Shown here: positions 7,832-18,666 of the stretch, piece after piece | Numbering within the stretch: the stretch's first letter is position 1 | Layout of the letters: every line of letters starts with the position of its first letter | Source of the DNA: CAWUEX02 sp963921305 | Lineage (GTDB): Bacteria > Pseudomonadota > Alphaproteobacteria > Rhodospirillales > Rhodospirillaceae | Length of the DNA stretch: 64,000 nt | NCBI GenBank assembly: GCA_963921305.4 | Contig: CAWUEX030000002.1 | Location: 434,001-498,000 of the forward strand | Direction: 5' to 3' | The notes under the pieces: generated by a model | Told to the model about the DNA's origin: nothing | What the model saw: only the letters and a program-made list of their open reading frames with translations | Database searches by the model: none | Translations under genes and position numbers: made by a program

Positions 7832-9580
7832 CTAACGCGTGGCCGAGCGGCCTGTTCTCTCAAGCCAGAGCTTGCGGAATGCGGACTCCATGGCGCGCGC
7901 GAAAACTGATGCATCGCCGAGCGTCGACTGCGAGACCTCCTGACGCAGGCCGGACCGCAAGGTGTCTAGCTGTTCCGAAGATGATGCGAGGCCAGTGGCG
8001 ATACGCACGTATTCCGCATCGGTATTGGCGACCCAATCCTGCCGTCCAATTTGGGAAAGTAAGCTGGCCCCGACCCGCGCACTCGGCCGGTCTCCCATTC
8101 GCGTAACGACAGGAACACCCATCCACAACGCTTCGCAGGTGGTGGTGGTGCCGTTGTATGGCACCGCATCAAGAGCGATATCGACGCAATTGAAATCTTC
8201 GAAATGACGTCCATAAACACTGTTCCACAGGATGACGTCGAGTTGGCTGGACGTGAGACCGAGACGTTCAAATCTTTCGAGAACCTTGGCGCGTGTTGGC
8301 TCATCCATCAGGCCACGTGCTTTGAGCACCAGCCGGCTGCCGGGATTCGCTTTTATCACCGCGGCCCATAACCGCATCGACGACTCAGAGTATTTGGCCA
8401 ACGCATGAAAAACACCGAACCGCATCCCTGACGCGTCTTGCGCGTTCTCTCGCAATGGGGTGGGGGGTTGCACGAGTGGACTGTAAGTGTGGTACCCGCC
8501 CGGAAGGCGGACCAGGGTTTCTGTATGGAGCGCATCGGAGGCGCCTTTGGGATCAGCGATCATATCCGTCAGGCGTGCGTCCACCACTTTCAGTCCGGTT
8601 GAGAACGGGTACCCCAGCCACGTGACCTGAACAGGCGCAGGCGCGAACAGAAAGACAGACAACCGATTCCCGGACGTGTGCCCATTGCAATCGACCAGAA
8701 TATCGATGCGATCTGCGCTGATCCGGTGTGCCATGTCTTGGTCCGTCAGCGCCGCGCAATCGCGCCAGTGGTCGGCAGCGCGCTGAAACTCTACAGTCGC
8801 CGGATCCTTTTGATGAGACGTGCTGTAGGCGAACACTTCCACGGAATCGCGGTGATGTGCACGGATCAGAGGAAGCAGAAAACAGGCACAAGAGTGCACC
8901 CGGAAATCGCTTGAGACGTAACCGACCCTCAGGACGTGTTCGGGGTCCGTAGACCCGATGTGGCGGTCCGCACGGGATATATCGGCGCCAGGCCAACGCC
9001 GATGTCCCGCGGCCAACTCCTGCGGAGACAAGGTTTCGCTGTACAGGCTGCGCATCAAAGCCGTGCTCGCCAACACCTGGTCGTCCGGATGTCTAGCCCA
9101 TGCGCGCGCGCAATGATCGGCCCCGTCGTCCGGGCGGCCCATATCTACTAAGGTCGCGCCGAGATTGGCTTCAGCCCCGGGCAGAGCGGGATCAAGCTCC
9201 AAAGCTTTGGCGTGTTTTTTGTAAGCTTCGGACAGCTTTCCCTGTCTGGCGAGCGCGTTTCCCCAGTTATCGAGCAGAGGTGCCGAAGTCTCACCCAGCG
9301 CCTGTGCACGCGAGAAGGCATCGCACGCATCGGCATAACGCCCCAACGAATAGAAGCAGGCCCCGAGATTACCCCAAGCAAGTGCATGCCGGGGATGAGC
9401 ATCAAGAGCGCTTTCGAACAGGCCCAGCGCGGTTGGGAGGTCACGGCGCTCCGCCGCCTGGATGCCTTGGCCCATCAATGACCCGGCTAATATTCTGTCT
9501 GGAAAAAGCCAGCGAAGCGCACGCTTACTGCGGCGCCCGAAACTTCTGGATGAAGCAGTCAGATGGCCGTCCAACGCCAA
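7832..9580 (-). CDS. TPR protein with O-GlcNAc-transferase-like (GT41/SPINDLY) domain
   Basis: The 582-residue product has three to four TPR repeats (about 35-170, for example ALAWGNLGACFYSLGRYADA) followed by the catalytic domain of O-linked GlcNAc transferase relatives (about 215-575). Signature blocks are RVGYVSSDFRVHSCACFLLP (holding the conserved His), APAPVQVTWLGYPFSTGL, and the UDP-sugar-binding PYNGTTTTCEALWMGVPVVT. Such bacterial proteins glycosylate proteins, in some cases flagellin or adhesins, or act in polysaccharide pathways; the acceptor here is unknown. It starts 17 bases after pgk in the same orientation and so appears to be the third gene of a gap-pgk operon, an unusual location. 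A possible alternative start is the Met at about residue 36. Confidence 0.88.
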   Translation of the reverse strand: MALDGHLTASSRSFGRRSKRALRWLFPDRILAGSLMGQGIQAAERRDLPTALGLFESALDAHPRHALAWGNLGACFYSLGRYADACDAFSRAQALGETSAPLLDNWGNALARQGKLSEAYKKHAKALELDPALPGAEANLGATLVDMGRPDDGADHCARAWARHPDDQVLASTALMRSLYSETLSPQELAAGHRRWPGADISRADRHIGSTDPEHVLRVGYVSSDFRVHSCACFLLPLIRAHHRDSVEVFAYSTSHQKDPATVEFQRAADHWRDCAALTDQDMAHRISADRIDILVDCNGHTSGNRLSVFLFAPAPVQVTWLGYPFSTGLKVVDARLTDMIADPKGASDALHTETLVRLPGGYHTYSPLVQPPTPLRENAQDASGMRFGVFHALAKYSESSMRLWAAVIKANPGSRLVLKARGLMDEPTRAKVLERFERLGLTSSQLDVILWNSVYGRHFEDFNCVDIALDAVPYNGTTTTCEALWMGVPVVTRMGDRPSARVGASLLSQIGRQDWVANTDAEYVRIATGLASSSEQLDTLRSGLRQEVSQSTLGDASVFARAMESAFRKLWLERTGRSATR

Positions 9581-9597
9581 CTCACTCTCCCGGACAT

Positions 9598-10788
9598 CTA
9601 CTGAAGGGCTTTGACGCCTGGCAAAGTTTTACCTTCAAGCCACTCAAGGAACGCCCCACCCGCCGTCGAGACGTAGCTGAAGCGATCGGTAACCCCGGCC
9701 ATGTTCAGAGCGGCCACGGTGTCACCACCTCCGGCGACTGAAACCAGATCACCTGCCTGCGTATAATCCGCTGCGGCAACCGCAACACGTCTTGTGCCTG
9801 CCGCAAATTCCGGCACTTCGAAAGCACCAAGCGGTCCGTTCCAAACAACCGTCTTGCAGGCCTTAAGGCGCCGCTCGAGATCGCCAATCGTTTTCGGCCC
9901 GACATCTAGAATCATCTTATCTTGCGGGACCGCGCCGACGTCGCAGGTAGAAATGTCAGCGCCACCGTCGAACTTATCAGCGACCACGGCATCCAGCGGT
10001 AAAACGATTTCGCACTTAGCGGCTGTGGCTTTATCCAAGATTTCGCGCGCGGTATCGGCGAGGTCATGCTCGCACAGAGACTTGCCAATCTCGACACCCT
10101 TGGCGTTCAGGAACGTGTTTGCCATGCCACCGCCAATGATCAGAACGTCCACCTTTTCGATAAGGTGTCCTAAGACCGCGAGTTTGGTAGAGACTTTCGC
10201 CCCACCGACAACCGCCGCGACGGGGTGCGCAGGGTCCCCCAACGCAGACTCGAGCGCCTCCAATTCACCCTGCATGCTGCGCCCGGCAGCATTGGGCAGC
10301 AAATGGGCGAGCTGCTCCGTCGACGCGTGCGCGCGGTGCGCGGCGGAGAAAGCGTCGTTGACATACATATCGCCCAGGTCTGCAAGTGCGCGTGCGAAAG
10401 AGGCATCATTGGCCTCTTCGCCCGGATGGAACCGGAGATTTTCGAGCAACGCGATATCTGAGGATGCTAAGGCGTTGACGACTGCTTCGGCCTGAGGTCC
10501 CACACAGTCATCCGCAAACGCGATTTCCTGCCCAAGAGTTTGAGACAAAGCCATCGCAACCGGCCGCAACGACATATCATCTACGCGCTGCCCCTTCGGC
10601 CGTCCGAAATGGGAAAGAATAATGACGCGGGCATCCTTATCGGAAAGCTCACGAATGGTGGGAACCACCCTATCAAGCCGTGTCGAATCCGTGACGACGC
10701 CATCCGACATTGGAACATTTAGGTCAGCGCGCACAAGAACGCGCTGACCGCTCACGTTCAGATCATCGAGTGTTTGGTACCCACCCAC
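9598..10788 (-). CDS. pgk: Phosphoglycerate kinase
   Basis: Pgk catalyses ATP-yielding transfer of phosphate from 1,3-bisphosphoglycerate to ADP in glycolysis, and the reverse step in gluconeogenesis. The 396-residue length is normal. Visible signatures are RVLVRADLNVPMSDG near the N-terminus, the substrate Arg/His motif SHFGRPKG, the nucleotide loop VVWNGPLGAFE and the C-terminal SVAGGGDTVAAL. It starts with GTG and follows gap by 15 bases, a standard pairing. The next gene, 17 bases downstream, is the TPR glycosyltransferase rather than fba or pyk. Confidence 0.97.
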   Translation of the reverse strand: MGGYQTLDDLNVSGQRVLVRADLNVPMSDGVVTDSTRLDRVVPTIRELSDKDARVIILSHFGRPKGQRVDDMSLRPVAMALSQTLGQEIAFADDCVGPQAEAVVNALASSDIALLENLRFHPGEEANDASFARALADLGDMYVNDAFSAAHRAHASTEQLAHLLPNAAGRSMQGELEALESALGDPAHPVAAVVGGAKVSTKLAVLGHLIEKVDVLIIGGGMANTFLNAKGVEIGKSLCEHDLADTAREILDKATAAKCEIVLPLDAVVADKFDGGADISTCDVGAVPQDKMILDVGPKTIGDLERRLKACKTVVWNGPLGAFEVPEFAAGTRRVAVAAADYTQAGDLVSVAGGGDTVAALNMAGVTDRFSYVSTAGGAFLEWLEGKTLPGVKALQ

Positions 10789-10803
10789 GGCGCGGGCCTA
10801 TCG

Positions 10804-11811
10804 TCAGATGAGCTTACCCATGGCCACCATGGTATCGAGCATACGGTTCGAAAAACCCCACTCGTTGTCGTACCAGGACAGAACACGGGCGAAATTGTTC
10901 TCGAGCACTTTGGTTTGGGTCGCATCGAAAGATGAACTGGCCGGATTGTGATTGAAGTCGATCGACACCAACGGCAACTCGTTCACCGCGAGGACGCCTT
11001 TGAGCGGGCCGTTTGCGGCGTCCTTCATGGCGTTGTTGATGTCGTCTTCCGACACGGACTTATCCAGCACACACTTGAGGTCGATCATGGATACGTTGGG
11101 CGTGGGCACGCGAATGGCGGAGCCATCCAGCTTGCCGTTCAATTCGGGCAACACCTCACCGACGGCCCGGGCCGCGCCCGTCGAGGTGGGGATCATGCTC
11201 ACCGAGGCTGCGCGGGCGCGCCGCAGGTCCTTGTGCAACGTGTCTACCGTGCGCTGGTCACCCGTGAATGCGTGCACGGTCGTCATGTATCCGTGGTTCA
11301 GACCAAAAGCCTGGTGCAAGACATGGGCGACAGGTGCCAGGCAATTCGTCGTGCATGATGCGTTGGACACGACCAGATGGTCTTTTGTCAGCTTGTCATG
11401 GTTCACACCATAGACGACCGTCAGGTCTGCCCCTTTTGACGGCGCGGACACCAAGACCCGCTTTGCGCCCGCATCGAGGTGAACTGCGGCTTTGTCGCGG
11501 TCCGAGAAGATACCGGTACATTCAGCGACGATGTCGATATCAAGATCACCCCACGGCAGGGCACCCGGGTCCCGCTCAGCAAGCACCTTCACGGATTTTC
11601 CGCCAACGGTGAGGGTGTCACCAGAAACGCTCACATCCATGTTCAAGGGGCCATGGACGGAGTCGAACTGCAAAAGGTGGGCATTGGCCTCAGCAGACCC
11701 GAGGTCGTTGATCGCCACCACCTCAATGTCGGACCGGCCCGATTCCATAAGAGCACGGAACACCATCCGCCCGATCCGGCCAAACCCATTCATCGCCACA
11801 CGCACTGCCAT
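10804..11811 (-). CDS. gap: Glyceraldehyde-3-phosphate dehydrogenase, type I
   Basis: Gap oxidises glyceraldehyde 3-phosphate to 1,3-bisphosphoglycerate with NAD(P). The start at 11811 gives MAVRVAMNGFGRIGRMVFRA and is preceded by GGAGG at good spacing; the frame continues 8 codons upstream without conservation. The 335-residue protein contains the Rossmann loop NGFGRIGR, the catalytic cysteine block SNASCTTNCLAPVAHVLH and the C-terminal SWYDNEWGFSNRM. It heads the gap-pgk-TPR unit. The 287 bases between it and the divergent permease gene contain no recognisable element beyond the ribosome-binding sites. Confidence 0.97.
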   Translation of the reverse strand: MAVRVAMNGFGRIGRMVFRALMESGRSDIEVVAINDLGSAEANAHLLQFDSVHGPLNMDVSVSGDTLTVGGKSVKVLAERDPGALPWGDLDIDIVAECTGIFSDRDKAAVHLDAGAKRVLVSAPSKGADLTVVYGVNHDKLTKDHLVVSNASCTTNCLAPVAHVLHQAFGLNHGYMTTVHAFTGDQRTVDTLHKDLRRARAASVSMIPTSTGAARAVGEVLPELNGKLDGSAIRVPTPNVSMIDLKCVLDKSVSEDDINNAMKDAANGPLKGVLAVNELPLVSIDFNHNPASSSFDATQTKVLENNFARVLSWYDNEWGFSNRMLDTMVAMGKLI

Positions 11812-12098
11812 TTTTGCCTTTCCTCCAGATTCCATGCCGATTCAGCCGCTTGAGCCCCAAACGGCCGCTTAAGATGGCCCGGGGATACACCACCAACGGC
11901 CTAAATCCAAGCACCAGCACGCCTTGGGACAGAGACCTTAAAGCGTCGCTTTCGCTTGCGTTCCTTGGCACGGCACTTATGTTCGGGGCTTGAGCACGGT
12001 CCAGAAACAGGACGTGGTCGGCCCGGGAGATGGCCTATAGCTGTCGCCCTGCCATTTGGGCCGATTTAACGAACAAAAAGTGCGCGTACAGGAGAGGC

Positions 12099-13148
12099 AT
12101 GAGCTCATCAGTAGACACCGCCCCGGCAGGCCCGGAGGCTAGCCGAAGCTTTGAGAACCTGATTGCACCCCTGGTGCCGGTTCTTCAGCAACTGACTCGC
12201 CTGGTCGTCCTTCTCTTTATGGTGACGACCCTCTTGTTCTTCATGCTTCGCCTGGCTGGCGACCCCGCCCTGGTCTTGGCGGGCAACGACGCAACACCTG
12301 AACAGCTTGCAGCCATCCGCGCCCAGTACGGCTTGGACAAGCCGCTGATCATTCAGTACCTCAACTACATGGGGAACCTGATTCAGGGGGACTTTGGGCG
12401 TTCCCTGGCCAGCGGCGAACCGGCCATGGAAAAAGTGTTGAACATGCTGCCGGCAACCCTGCTGATCGCCGGCCTCGCCATGGCTATGTCGATCTGCGTC
12501 GCAATTCCTCTTGGGGCGTGGCTCGGGTTCCGCCCAGAGCGGGCCGACCGGCGCGGCGTTTCCGGCATCATCTTTATTTTCCAGGGTGTACCGGGATTTG
12601 TCACAGCGCTCATCTGTATTCAGATTTTTGCGGTCAATCTGAGATGGCTGCCGTCTTTGGGAATGGAATGGGGAACCATTTTCGATTGGGCCATTACGGA
12701 AAGTTTTTCCATACCAATCCCGCTTCCGTCCAAAACTTGGATTTTGCCGTCGGTCAGTTTGGCCTGGTTCTTGATGCCGAGCTTGACCCGCGTCGTTGCC
12801 GCGAACACGGCGGAAGCCATGCGGGAAGATTATATTCGCACGGCCCGGGCTGGCGGGGCGCCGGGGCATGTTCTGCTTCTCCGGCATGCGCTCCCCAACG
12901 CGCTCCTGGGTGCCGCCGCGCTCATCGGCACGCAGTTCGCGTTTCTGATGGGCGGCGCCGTCATCACCGAAACTATTTTCTCATGGCCTGGAATTGGCTG
13001 GCAGCTCATTGAGTCTACTCAAACTCTTGATTTCCCCGTAGTGCAGGCCCTGGCTTTTTGCATTGCCATGTTGGTGTTTCTTGTTAACGCCGTAACGGAG
13101 TTGAGCTTCCAATTCTTAGATCCGCGGTTGCGGACGAAAGGGAGCTGA
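12099..13148 (+). CDS. Peptide/oligopeptide ABC transporter permease (DppB/OppB type)
   Basis: The start at 12099 follows AGGAG directly upstream. The 349-residue protein has an N-terminal membrane anchor, the family motif GNDATPEQLAAIRAQYGLDK (about 71-90) and further helices with the EAA-type loop RTARAGGAPGHVLLLRHALP (about 249-268) that docks to the ATPase. This is the inner-membrane permease of the Dpp/Opp/Yej type. It opens a three-gene operon with the second permease (3 bases later) and a fused ATPase. No periplasmic binding protein is encoded alongside, so the substrate (dipeptide, oligopeptide, nickel or microcin-like peptide) cannot be told. Confidence 0.92.
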   Translation: MSSSVDTAPAGPEASRSFENLIAPLVPVLQQLTRLVVLLFMVTTLLFFMLRLAGDPALVLAGNDATPEQLAAIRAQYGLDKPLIIQYLNYMGNLIQGDFGRSLASGEPAMEKVLNMLPATLLIAGLAMAMSICVAIPLGAWLGFRPERADRRGVSGIIFIFQGVPGFVTALICIQIFAVNLRWLPSLGMEWGTIFDWAITESFSIPIPLPSKTWILPSVSLAWFLMPSLTRVVAANTAEAMREDYIRTARAGGAPGHVLLLRHALPNALLGAAALIGTQFAFLMGGAVITETIFSWPGIGWQLIESTQTLDFPVVQALAFCIAMLVFLVNAVTELSFQFLDPRLRTKGS

Positions 13149-13151
13149 GCG

Positions 13152-14054
13152 ATGTCAGAGGTAAAAGTTAGCCAAGTCGGCGGATTGCTCGGGGGATCTG
13201 AAGGCAAGACCTTCAGCTGGAGCAAAGTACGCCAAGTCGCCAATCCGGAAATCGTCATCGCGTTCACGTTGTTTACCGTGCTGATGATCCTCGCCGTGTT
13301 CGGTCAGTTCCTCATGACCCATGATCCGATGCAAGGGGATCTGTTGAAGCGGTTCACGCCGCCGGGACAAGAGGGCTACATTCTAGGCAGCGATCACCTG
13401 GGCCGCGACTTATGGTCGCGCATGGTGGAAGGATTGCAATGGTCCATGGCCTGCGCGCTGCTGGCAAACATCATCAATCTCGCGATCGGATCGACCCTCG
13501 GCCTCTTGGCCGCAGAAAAACCGGGAATGCTGCGCACCGTCATCAACCAGCTGGTGTACACACTGCAAGCGTTTCCTGCGCTGGTCATTCTCATCTGCGT
13601 CGTCGTGGTTGTCGGCCAAGGCTTTTGGACACTTGTGTTCACTTTGGGCCTTCTGGCTTGGGTGGTGTACATGCGCGTTGTTTACGCTGAAGCGTCCAGC
13701 CTGTTTCAGCGGGAATATGTACAAGCGGCGCGATTGGCTGGCGTGAGTCGCTGGTCAATTATGTTCCAACACGTGCTTCCAGGCGTGCGCGCCAGCTTAT
13801 TCGTTATTTTCGCGTTTCACTTTGCGGGTTTGCTCATCGCCGAAAGCGCTCTGTCCTTCTTAGGGCTTGGAGCGCCCTTGGGCGAACCGACATGGGGCAA
13901 CCTGCTTGCAGAAAGCCGCCAATACATGATGCGCGCGCCTTGGATGCTCTTGGTGCCTGCGGGATCAATTGTCACCGCCGTTGTCACCATGAACCTTGTC
14001 GGCGACGGCATTGCCAGCCTGTCGCGCAAGCAAGGCCGAGGCATGGAAGCTTAG
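13152..14054 (+). CDS. Peptide/oligopeptide ABC transporter permease (DppC/OppC type)
   Basis: The 300-residue partner permease carries the DppC hallmarks: a cytoplasmic N-terminus, a first helix around residues 37-55, the periplasmic motif GSDHLGRDLWSRMVEGLQWS (about 79-98) and the coupling loop AARLAGVSRWSIMFQHVLPG (about 194-213). It follows the first permease by 3 bases and precedes the fused ATPase by 37 bases. Together they would make one transporter with two different membrane subunits. Nothing in the sequence identifies the cargo. Confidence 0.93.
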   Translation: MSEVKVSQVGGLLGGSEGKTFSWSKVRQVANPEIVIAFTLFTVLMILAVFGQFLMTHDPMQGDLLKRFTPPGQEGYILGSDHLGRDLWSRMVEGLQWSMACALLANIINLAIGSTLGLLAAEKPGMLRTVINQLVYTLQAFPALVILICVVVVVGQGFWTLVFTLGLLAWVVYMRVVYAEASSLFQREYVQAARLAGVSRWSIMFQHVLPGVRASLFVIFAFHFAGLLIAESALSFLGLGAPLGEPTWGNLLAESRQYMMRAPWMLLVPAGSIVTAVVTMNLVGDGIASLSRKQGRGMEA

Positions 14055-14091
14055 GGCCGGGACCTAATAAGAAAGTTGAGACGGAGAAGGT

Positions 14092-15780
<1,689 letters not shown>

Positions 15781-16029
15781 TTCATGCCTTTTGAGCATTT
15801 GGAGCCAATTTGCCGTCTTGAACCTTTTATTCGAATGCAATTAGCTTAGTTGAAATTATTTCCCAACATACTCGTCCTCGATAGAATTTGATTCTATATC
15901 CCTCTAGCCTATTGTCGCTCATTTGCCACATCTGATGACTGAGTCGGGTTTTCCCGAACAACAGCATTGCATCGGTTCTGCGTAACCGTATTGATTACTC
16001 CTGGGAGAGTTGAGCTTTTCATTTTCTGG

Positions 16030-16046
16030 TTGCGAATCACTCGCAA
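16030..16046 (+). promoter_or_regulatory. Fur-like operator 1
   Basis: TTGCGAATCACTCGCAA is an inverted repeat with 7-base arms around 3 bases and one arm mismatch. It fits the GCGAAT-n-ATTCGC form of iron-responsive Fur-type boxes and overlaps the -35 of the receptor promoter. Its twin lies 31 bases downstream, centre to centre, about three helical turns. Confidence 0.6.
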
Positions 16047-16057
16047 CGGTCTATAAG
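16030..16057 (+). promoter_or_regulatory. Promoter of the TonB-dependent receptor gene
   Basis: -35 TTGCGA (16030-16035, 4 of 6 consensus bases) and -10 TATAAG (16052-16057, 5 of 6) are 16 bases apart. The -35 is the left arm of the first palindrome, and the predicted start near 16064-16066 falls in the second, so a bound repressor would block RNA polymerase at both ends. Confidence 0.6.
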
Positions 16058-16060
16058 TTA

Positions 16061-16077
16061 TTGCGAATCGTTCGCAA
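16061..16077 (+). promoter_or_regulatory. Fur-like operator 2
   Basis: TTGCGAATCGTTCGCAA is a perfect 7-3-7 inverted repeat sharing 15 of 17 bases with operator 1. It covers the predicted transcription start of the receptor gene. Spacing to operator 1 places both on the same DNA face, as expected for cooperative binding. Confidence 0.62.
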
Positions 16078-16162
16078 CTCGCCGCGTGAAACGGATATAT
16101 GTCAGGCGTTGAGAATTGAGGGTGCCTGAGAGTTACGGAGGCTTAGGCCTGTTAGGGGCCGG

Positions 16163-16197
16163 TAAGCGGAGAATGATCCGAATTGCCGGTCCGCTTA
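16163..16197 (+). other. Leader hairpin ahead of the TonB-dependent receptor
   Basis: TAAGCGGA (16163-16170) and TCCGCTTA (16190-16197) form a perfect 8-bp stem enclosing 19 bases, ending 23 bases before the start codon at 16221. It lies in the predicted untranslated leader. No T-run follows, so it is not a terminator; it may shape translation or mRNA stability. Confidence 0.4.
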
Positions 16198-16220
16198 AGA
16201 TAAAGATTGGGGAAATCACT

Positions 16221-18644
16221 ATGAGAATTCGTACTTCATTGCTTCAGACGTCTGCGGTCTGTGCCTTGGCTTTGGCCATGGCTGAACCTGTGTCTGCCCA
16301 GCAAATGGTCCTTGAGGAAATCGTCGTCACTGCCCGTAAGCGTGAGGAAAGCCTACAAGACATTCCGCTTTCCATTGCCGCGTTCTCGGTTGATCAGCTG
16401 CGCGACAAGGGCATCGACAACGTGCATGAACTCGCTGAAGCGACGGCCGGTTTCGCGATGGACCGTGGGTTTGGACGCTTTTTCGACCGCCCCGTCATTC
16501 GCGGCCAGTCCTCCATCCTTGGCGGGTCAAACGCCTCCTTCTTTGTCGACGGAGTTTTCGTCAACGGGTCCATCGCCTCAACGACCATCGACTCTCTCGA
16601 ACGCATCGAAGTCCTGCGTGGCCCGCAGTCAGCCATCTTTGGCCGCGCAACCTTCGCAGGCGCCATCAACTACATCACAAAGCGCCCCACCGATGAGTTC
16701 GAAGGCGAATTCAACGCCCGCGTCGGCAGCCATGAAGACTACAAGGTGGCGGGTTGGCTGAGCGGCCCCGTTGTTGAAGACAAGTTGTACTACTTTGTCG
16801 GCGCCGGATGGGACTATTACGGCGGCGAATGGGAAAACAACCTAGAGCCCGATCCGCCGGTCCGCCAACTCTTCCCCTCACCTTTTGCGCCGTTGTTTGT
16901 GACAGGCCCGCAACGGGGAGACACGTCCGACCTGGGCGATGAGGAAAGCCAAGACGTAACGCTCAAGCTGTTGTTTACGCCAAGCGAAGAGATGGAAATC
17001 ACCCTCAAAGGCAGCTTCCAAAGCATCGACGACGGACACTATGCGCGGACTCTTGTCGGCCGGGACGAGCACAATTGCTTTGAGCCCGTTGCTGGGACCG
17101 CGACCGAAAACTCACCGGGGTATATCTGCGGTGAAATTGAAGCCCGCGACCCCAACACGGGCGATCAACGCCGTGCCATGCTCAACATTCCCGACCTTAC
17201 GGATGGCGTAACCGGTTTGTTTGGCGCGACCGTTCCGGGTGTTAAACCGGGTCTACAGCGTGACACCTACCGGTTCCTGGCTGAAACCCGCATCGACGTG
17301 GATGATTGGGAAATTGTCGCGCGCGGCGCTTACAATAAGGAAAACGAAGACACGGCCTTTGATGGCGACACCATCCGCGACCGCGCCATTTCGGGCTTAG
17401 GCATTCTCCAGGCCGCCTTCGAAGACCGGTTGGAAGACTACTCGGCCGAGTTCAAGGTTCTCTCTCCGCAAGACCCGAATCTGCGTGGTTTGGCTGGGGT
17501 GTATTATTATCATGAGACCAACAAAGACCGGAACAGGTCGTTCTCAGCGTTCGCGCAACCGTTTGCAGCCGATGGCAGCGATTTCGACACCAATAAGCTC
17601 GACAACATCGCCGTCTTCGCTCAGATGGAATATGACATCACCGAGCAACTAACCGTCGCTGCCGAAGGGCGCTACAACCGCGACAAAATTGACACCATTG
17701 GCTCTGGCGGCTTAACCGCAGACGCGAAGTTCACCAGCTTCACGCCGCGTGTGACCGTCGACTACCAATTGAGCGATGACACGCTGCTTTATGCCTTGGT
17801 GGCGAAAGGCAAGAAGCCGGGCGACATCAATGGCCTGTTCTTTGGTGAAGATATTTCCGAAGAAAGCCGGGCCGCGGGCCTTGCCGCCGGTCAGGACACG
17901 GTTGATGAAGAAAAAGCCTGGACGTACGAGCTCGGTACCAAGAACACCTTCTTGGATGGCCGGGCTTCGTTGAACCTGTCGGCTTACTACATCGACTGGA
18001 CCAACCAGCAGCTGACGGAAATCATCAACATCATAGACGAGAACGGCGCGGACACGACTGCGGGAATTCTGGTCAACGTCGGCGCTTCGGAGATCTGGGG
18101 TGGTGAATTGGAAGCCTTTTGGGCGCCCACTGATGAGATCAGCCTGAGCTTCAATTACGGCTTGGCCGATTCAGAAATCAAAGTGTTTAACGATGCCGAC
18201 ATCGCCCTCATTACCGGCAATGATGATCCAGATCTGCTCAACGGCGGCAACGCTAGCGGCAACCAGTTGCCGAAGCAGCCCAAGCACACCATTTCTACGT
18301 CGGTTACCTACCGTGATGCTTTGACATCCGACGTCGACTGGTTCTTCACCACCGATCTCAACTGGGAGTCCAAGCGTTATACGGAAGCGGGCAACTTCTC
18401 CCACACGGGTGATCTGTACCGCATGAACATGCGGATTGGCGTGGACGCCGGTAACTGGCAACTGACGGGCTTCGTCAACAACGTGCTCAACGATCTAACC
18501 GCCAACAACATCCTGCGATTTAGGGATTATCGTCCGGAATTCGGTGAGCGCACCGGCATTGGCGCCAATGAGCGCTACCGCGGGTTCTTCTTCAACCAGC
18601 CCCGGGGCCGCGACTTTGGCGTGACGGCGCAATACAGCTTCTAA
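16221..18644 (+). CDS. TonB-dependent outer membrane receptor
   Basis: The start at 16221 gives a proper signal peptide (MRIRTSLLQTSAVCALALAM, cleavage near VSAQ) and has a GGGGAAA site upstream; the longer frame back to 16116 runs through the leader hairpin and is unlikely. The 807-residue protein has a TonB-box-like LEEIVVTARKREESLQDIP just after the signal, a plug domain (VIRGQSSILG, RIEVLRGPQSAIFGRATFAG) and a long beta-barrel ending in TAQYSF, the aromatic C-terminus needed for outer membrane insertion. It imports ferric siderophores, cobalamin, haem or glycans; the Fur-like boxes point to iron. It is monocistronic, with a terminator at 18667. Confidence 0.93.
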   Translation: MRIRTSLLQTSAVCALALAMAEPVSAQQMVLEEIVVTARKREESLQDIPLSIAAFSVDQLRDKGIDNVHELAEATAGFAMDRGFGRFFDRPVIRGQSSILGGSNASFFVDGVFVNGSIASTTIDSLERIEVLRGPQSAIFGRATFAGAINYITKRPTDEFEGEFNARVGSHEDYKVAGWLSGPVVEDKLYYFVGAGWDYYGGEWENNLEPDPPVRQLFPSPFAPLFVTGPQRGDTSDLGDEESQDVTLKLLFTPSEEMEITLKGSFQSIDDGHYARTLVGRDEHNCFEPVAGTATENSPGYICGEIEARDPNTGDQRRAMLNIPDLTDGVTGLFGATVPGVKPGLQRDTYRFLAETRIDVDDWEIVARGAYNKENEDTAFDGDTIRDRAISGLGILQAAFEDRLEDYSAEFKVLSPQDPNLRGLAGVYYYHETNKDRNRSFSAFAQPFAADGSDFDTNKLDNIAVFAQMEYDITEQLTVAAEGRYNRDKIDTIGSGGLTADAKFTSFTPRVTVDYQLSDDTLLYALVAKGKKPGDINGLFFGEDISEESRAAGLAAGQDTVDEEKAWTYELGTKNTFLDGRASLNLSAYYIDWTNQQLTEIINIIDENGADTTAGILVNVGASEIWGGELEAFWAPTDEISLSFNYGLADSEIKVFNDADIALITGNDDPDLLNGGNASGNQLPKQPKHTISTSVTYRDALTSDVDWFFTTDLNWESKRYTEAGNFSHTGDLYRMNMRIGVDAGNWQLTGFVNNVLNDLTANNILRFRDYRPEFGERTGIGANERYRGFFFNQPRGRDFGVTAQYSF

Positions 18645-18666
18645 AACAGCGCCAACTTACATGATC

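Larger units (their letters stand above)
15781..16220. other. 440-base regulatory gap upstream of the TonB-dependent receptor
   Basis: No gene is seen here. The first 230 bases are AT-rich and featureless. The rest holds a promoter with two Fur-like palindromes (16030-16077), a roughly 155-base leader with an 8-bp-stem hairpin (16163-16197) and the ribosome-binding site of the receptor gene. Confidence 0.7.

Noticed and set aside
11836..12098. Divergent promoter signals between gap and the permease operon
   Set aside because: Apart from the ribosome-binding sites, no hexamer pair or palindrome stood out enough to report.
12108..12887. 259-residue antisense frame over the first permease
   Set aside because: Hydrophilic Gln/Arg-rich translation opposite a membrane protein gene; no motif.
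16116..16220. Longer N-terminus of the TonB-dependent receptor from an upstream start
   Set aside because: The extension would place 35 polar residues ahead of a perfect signal peptide and would be translated through the leader hairpin.
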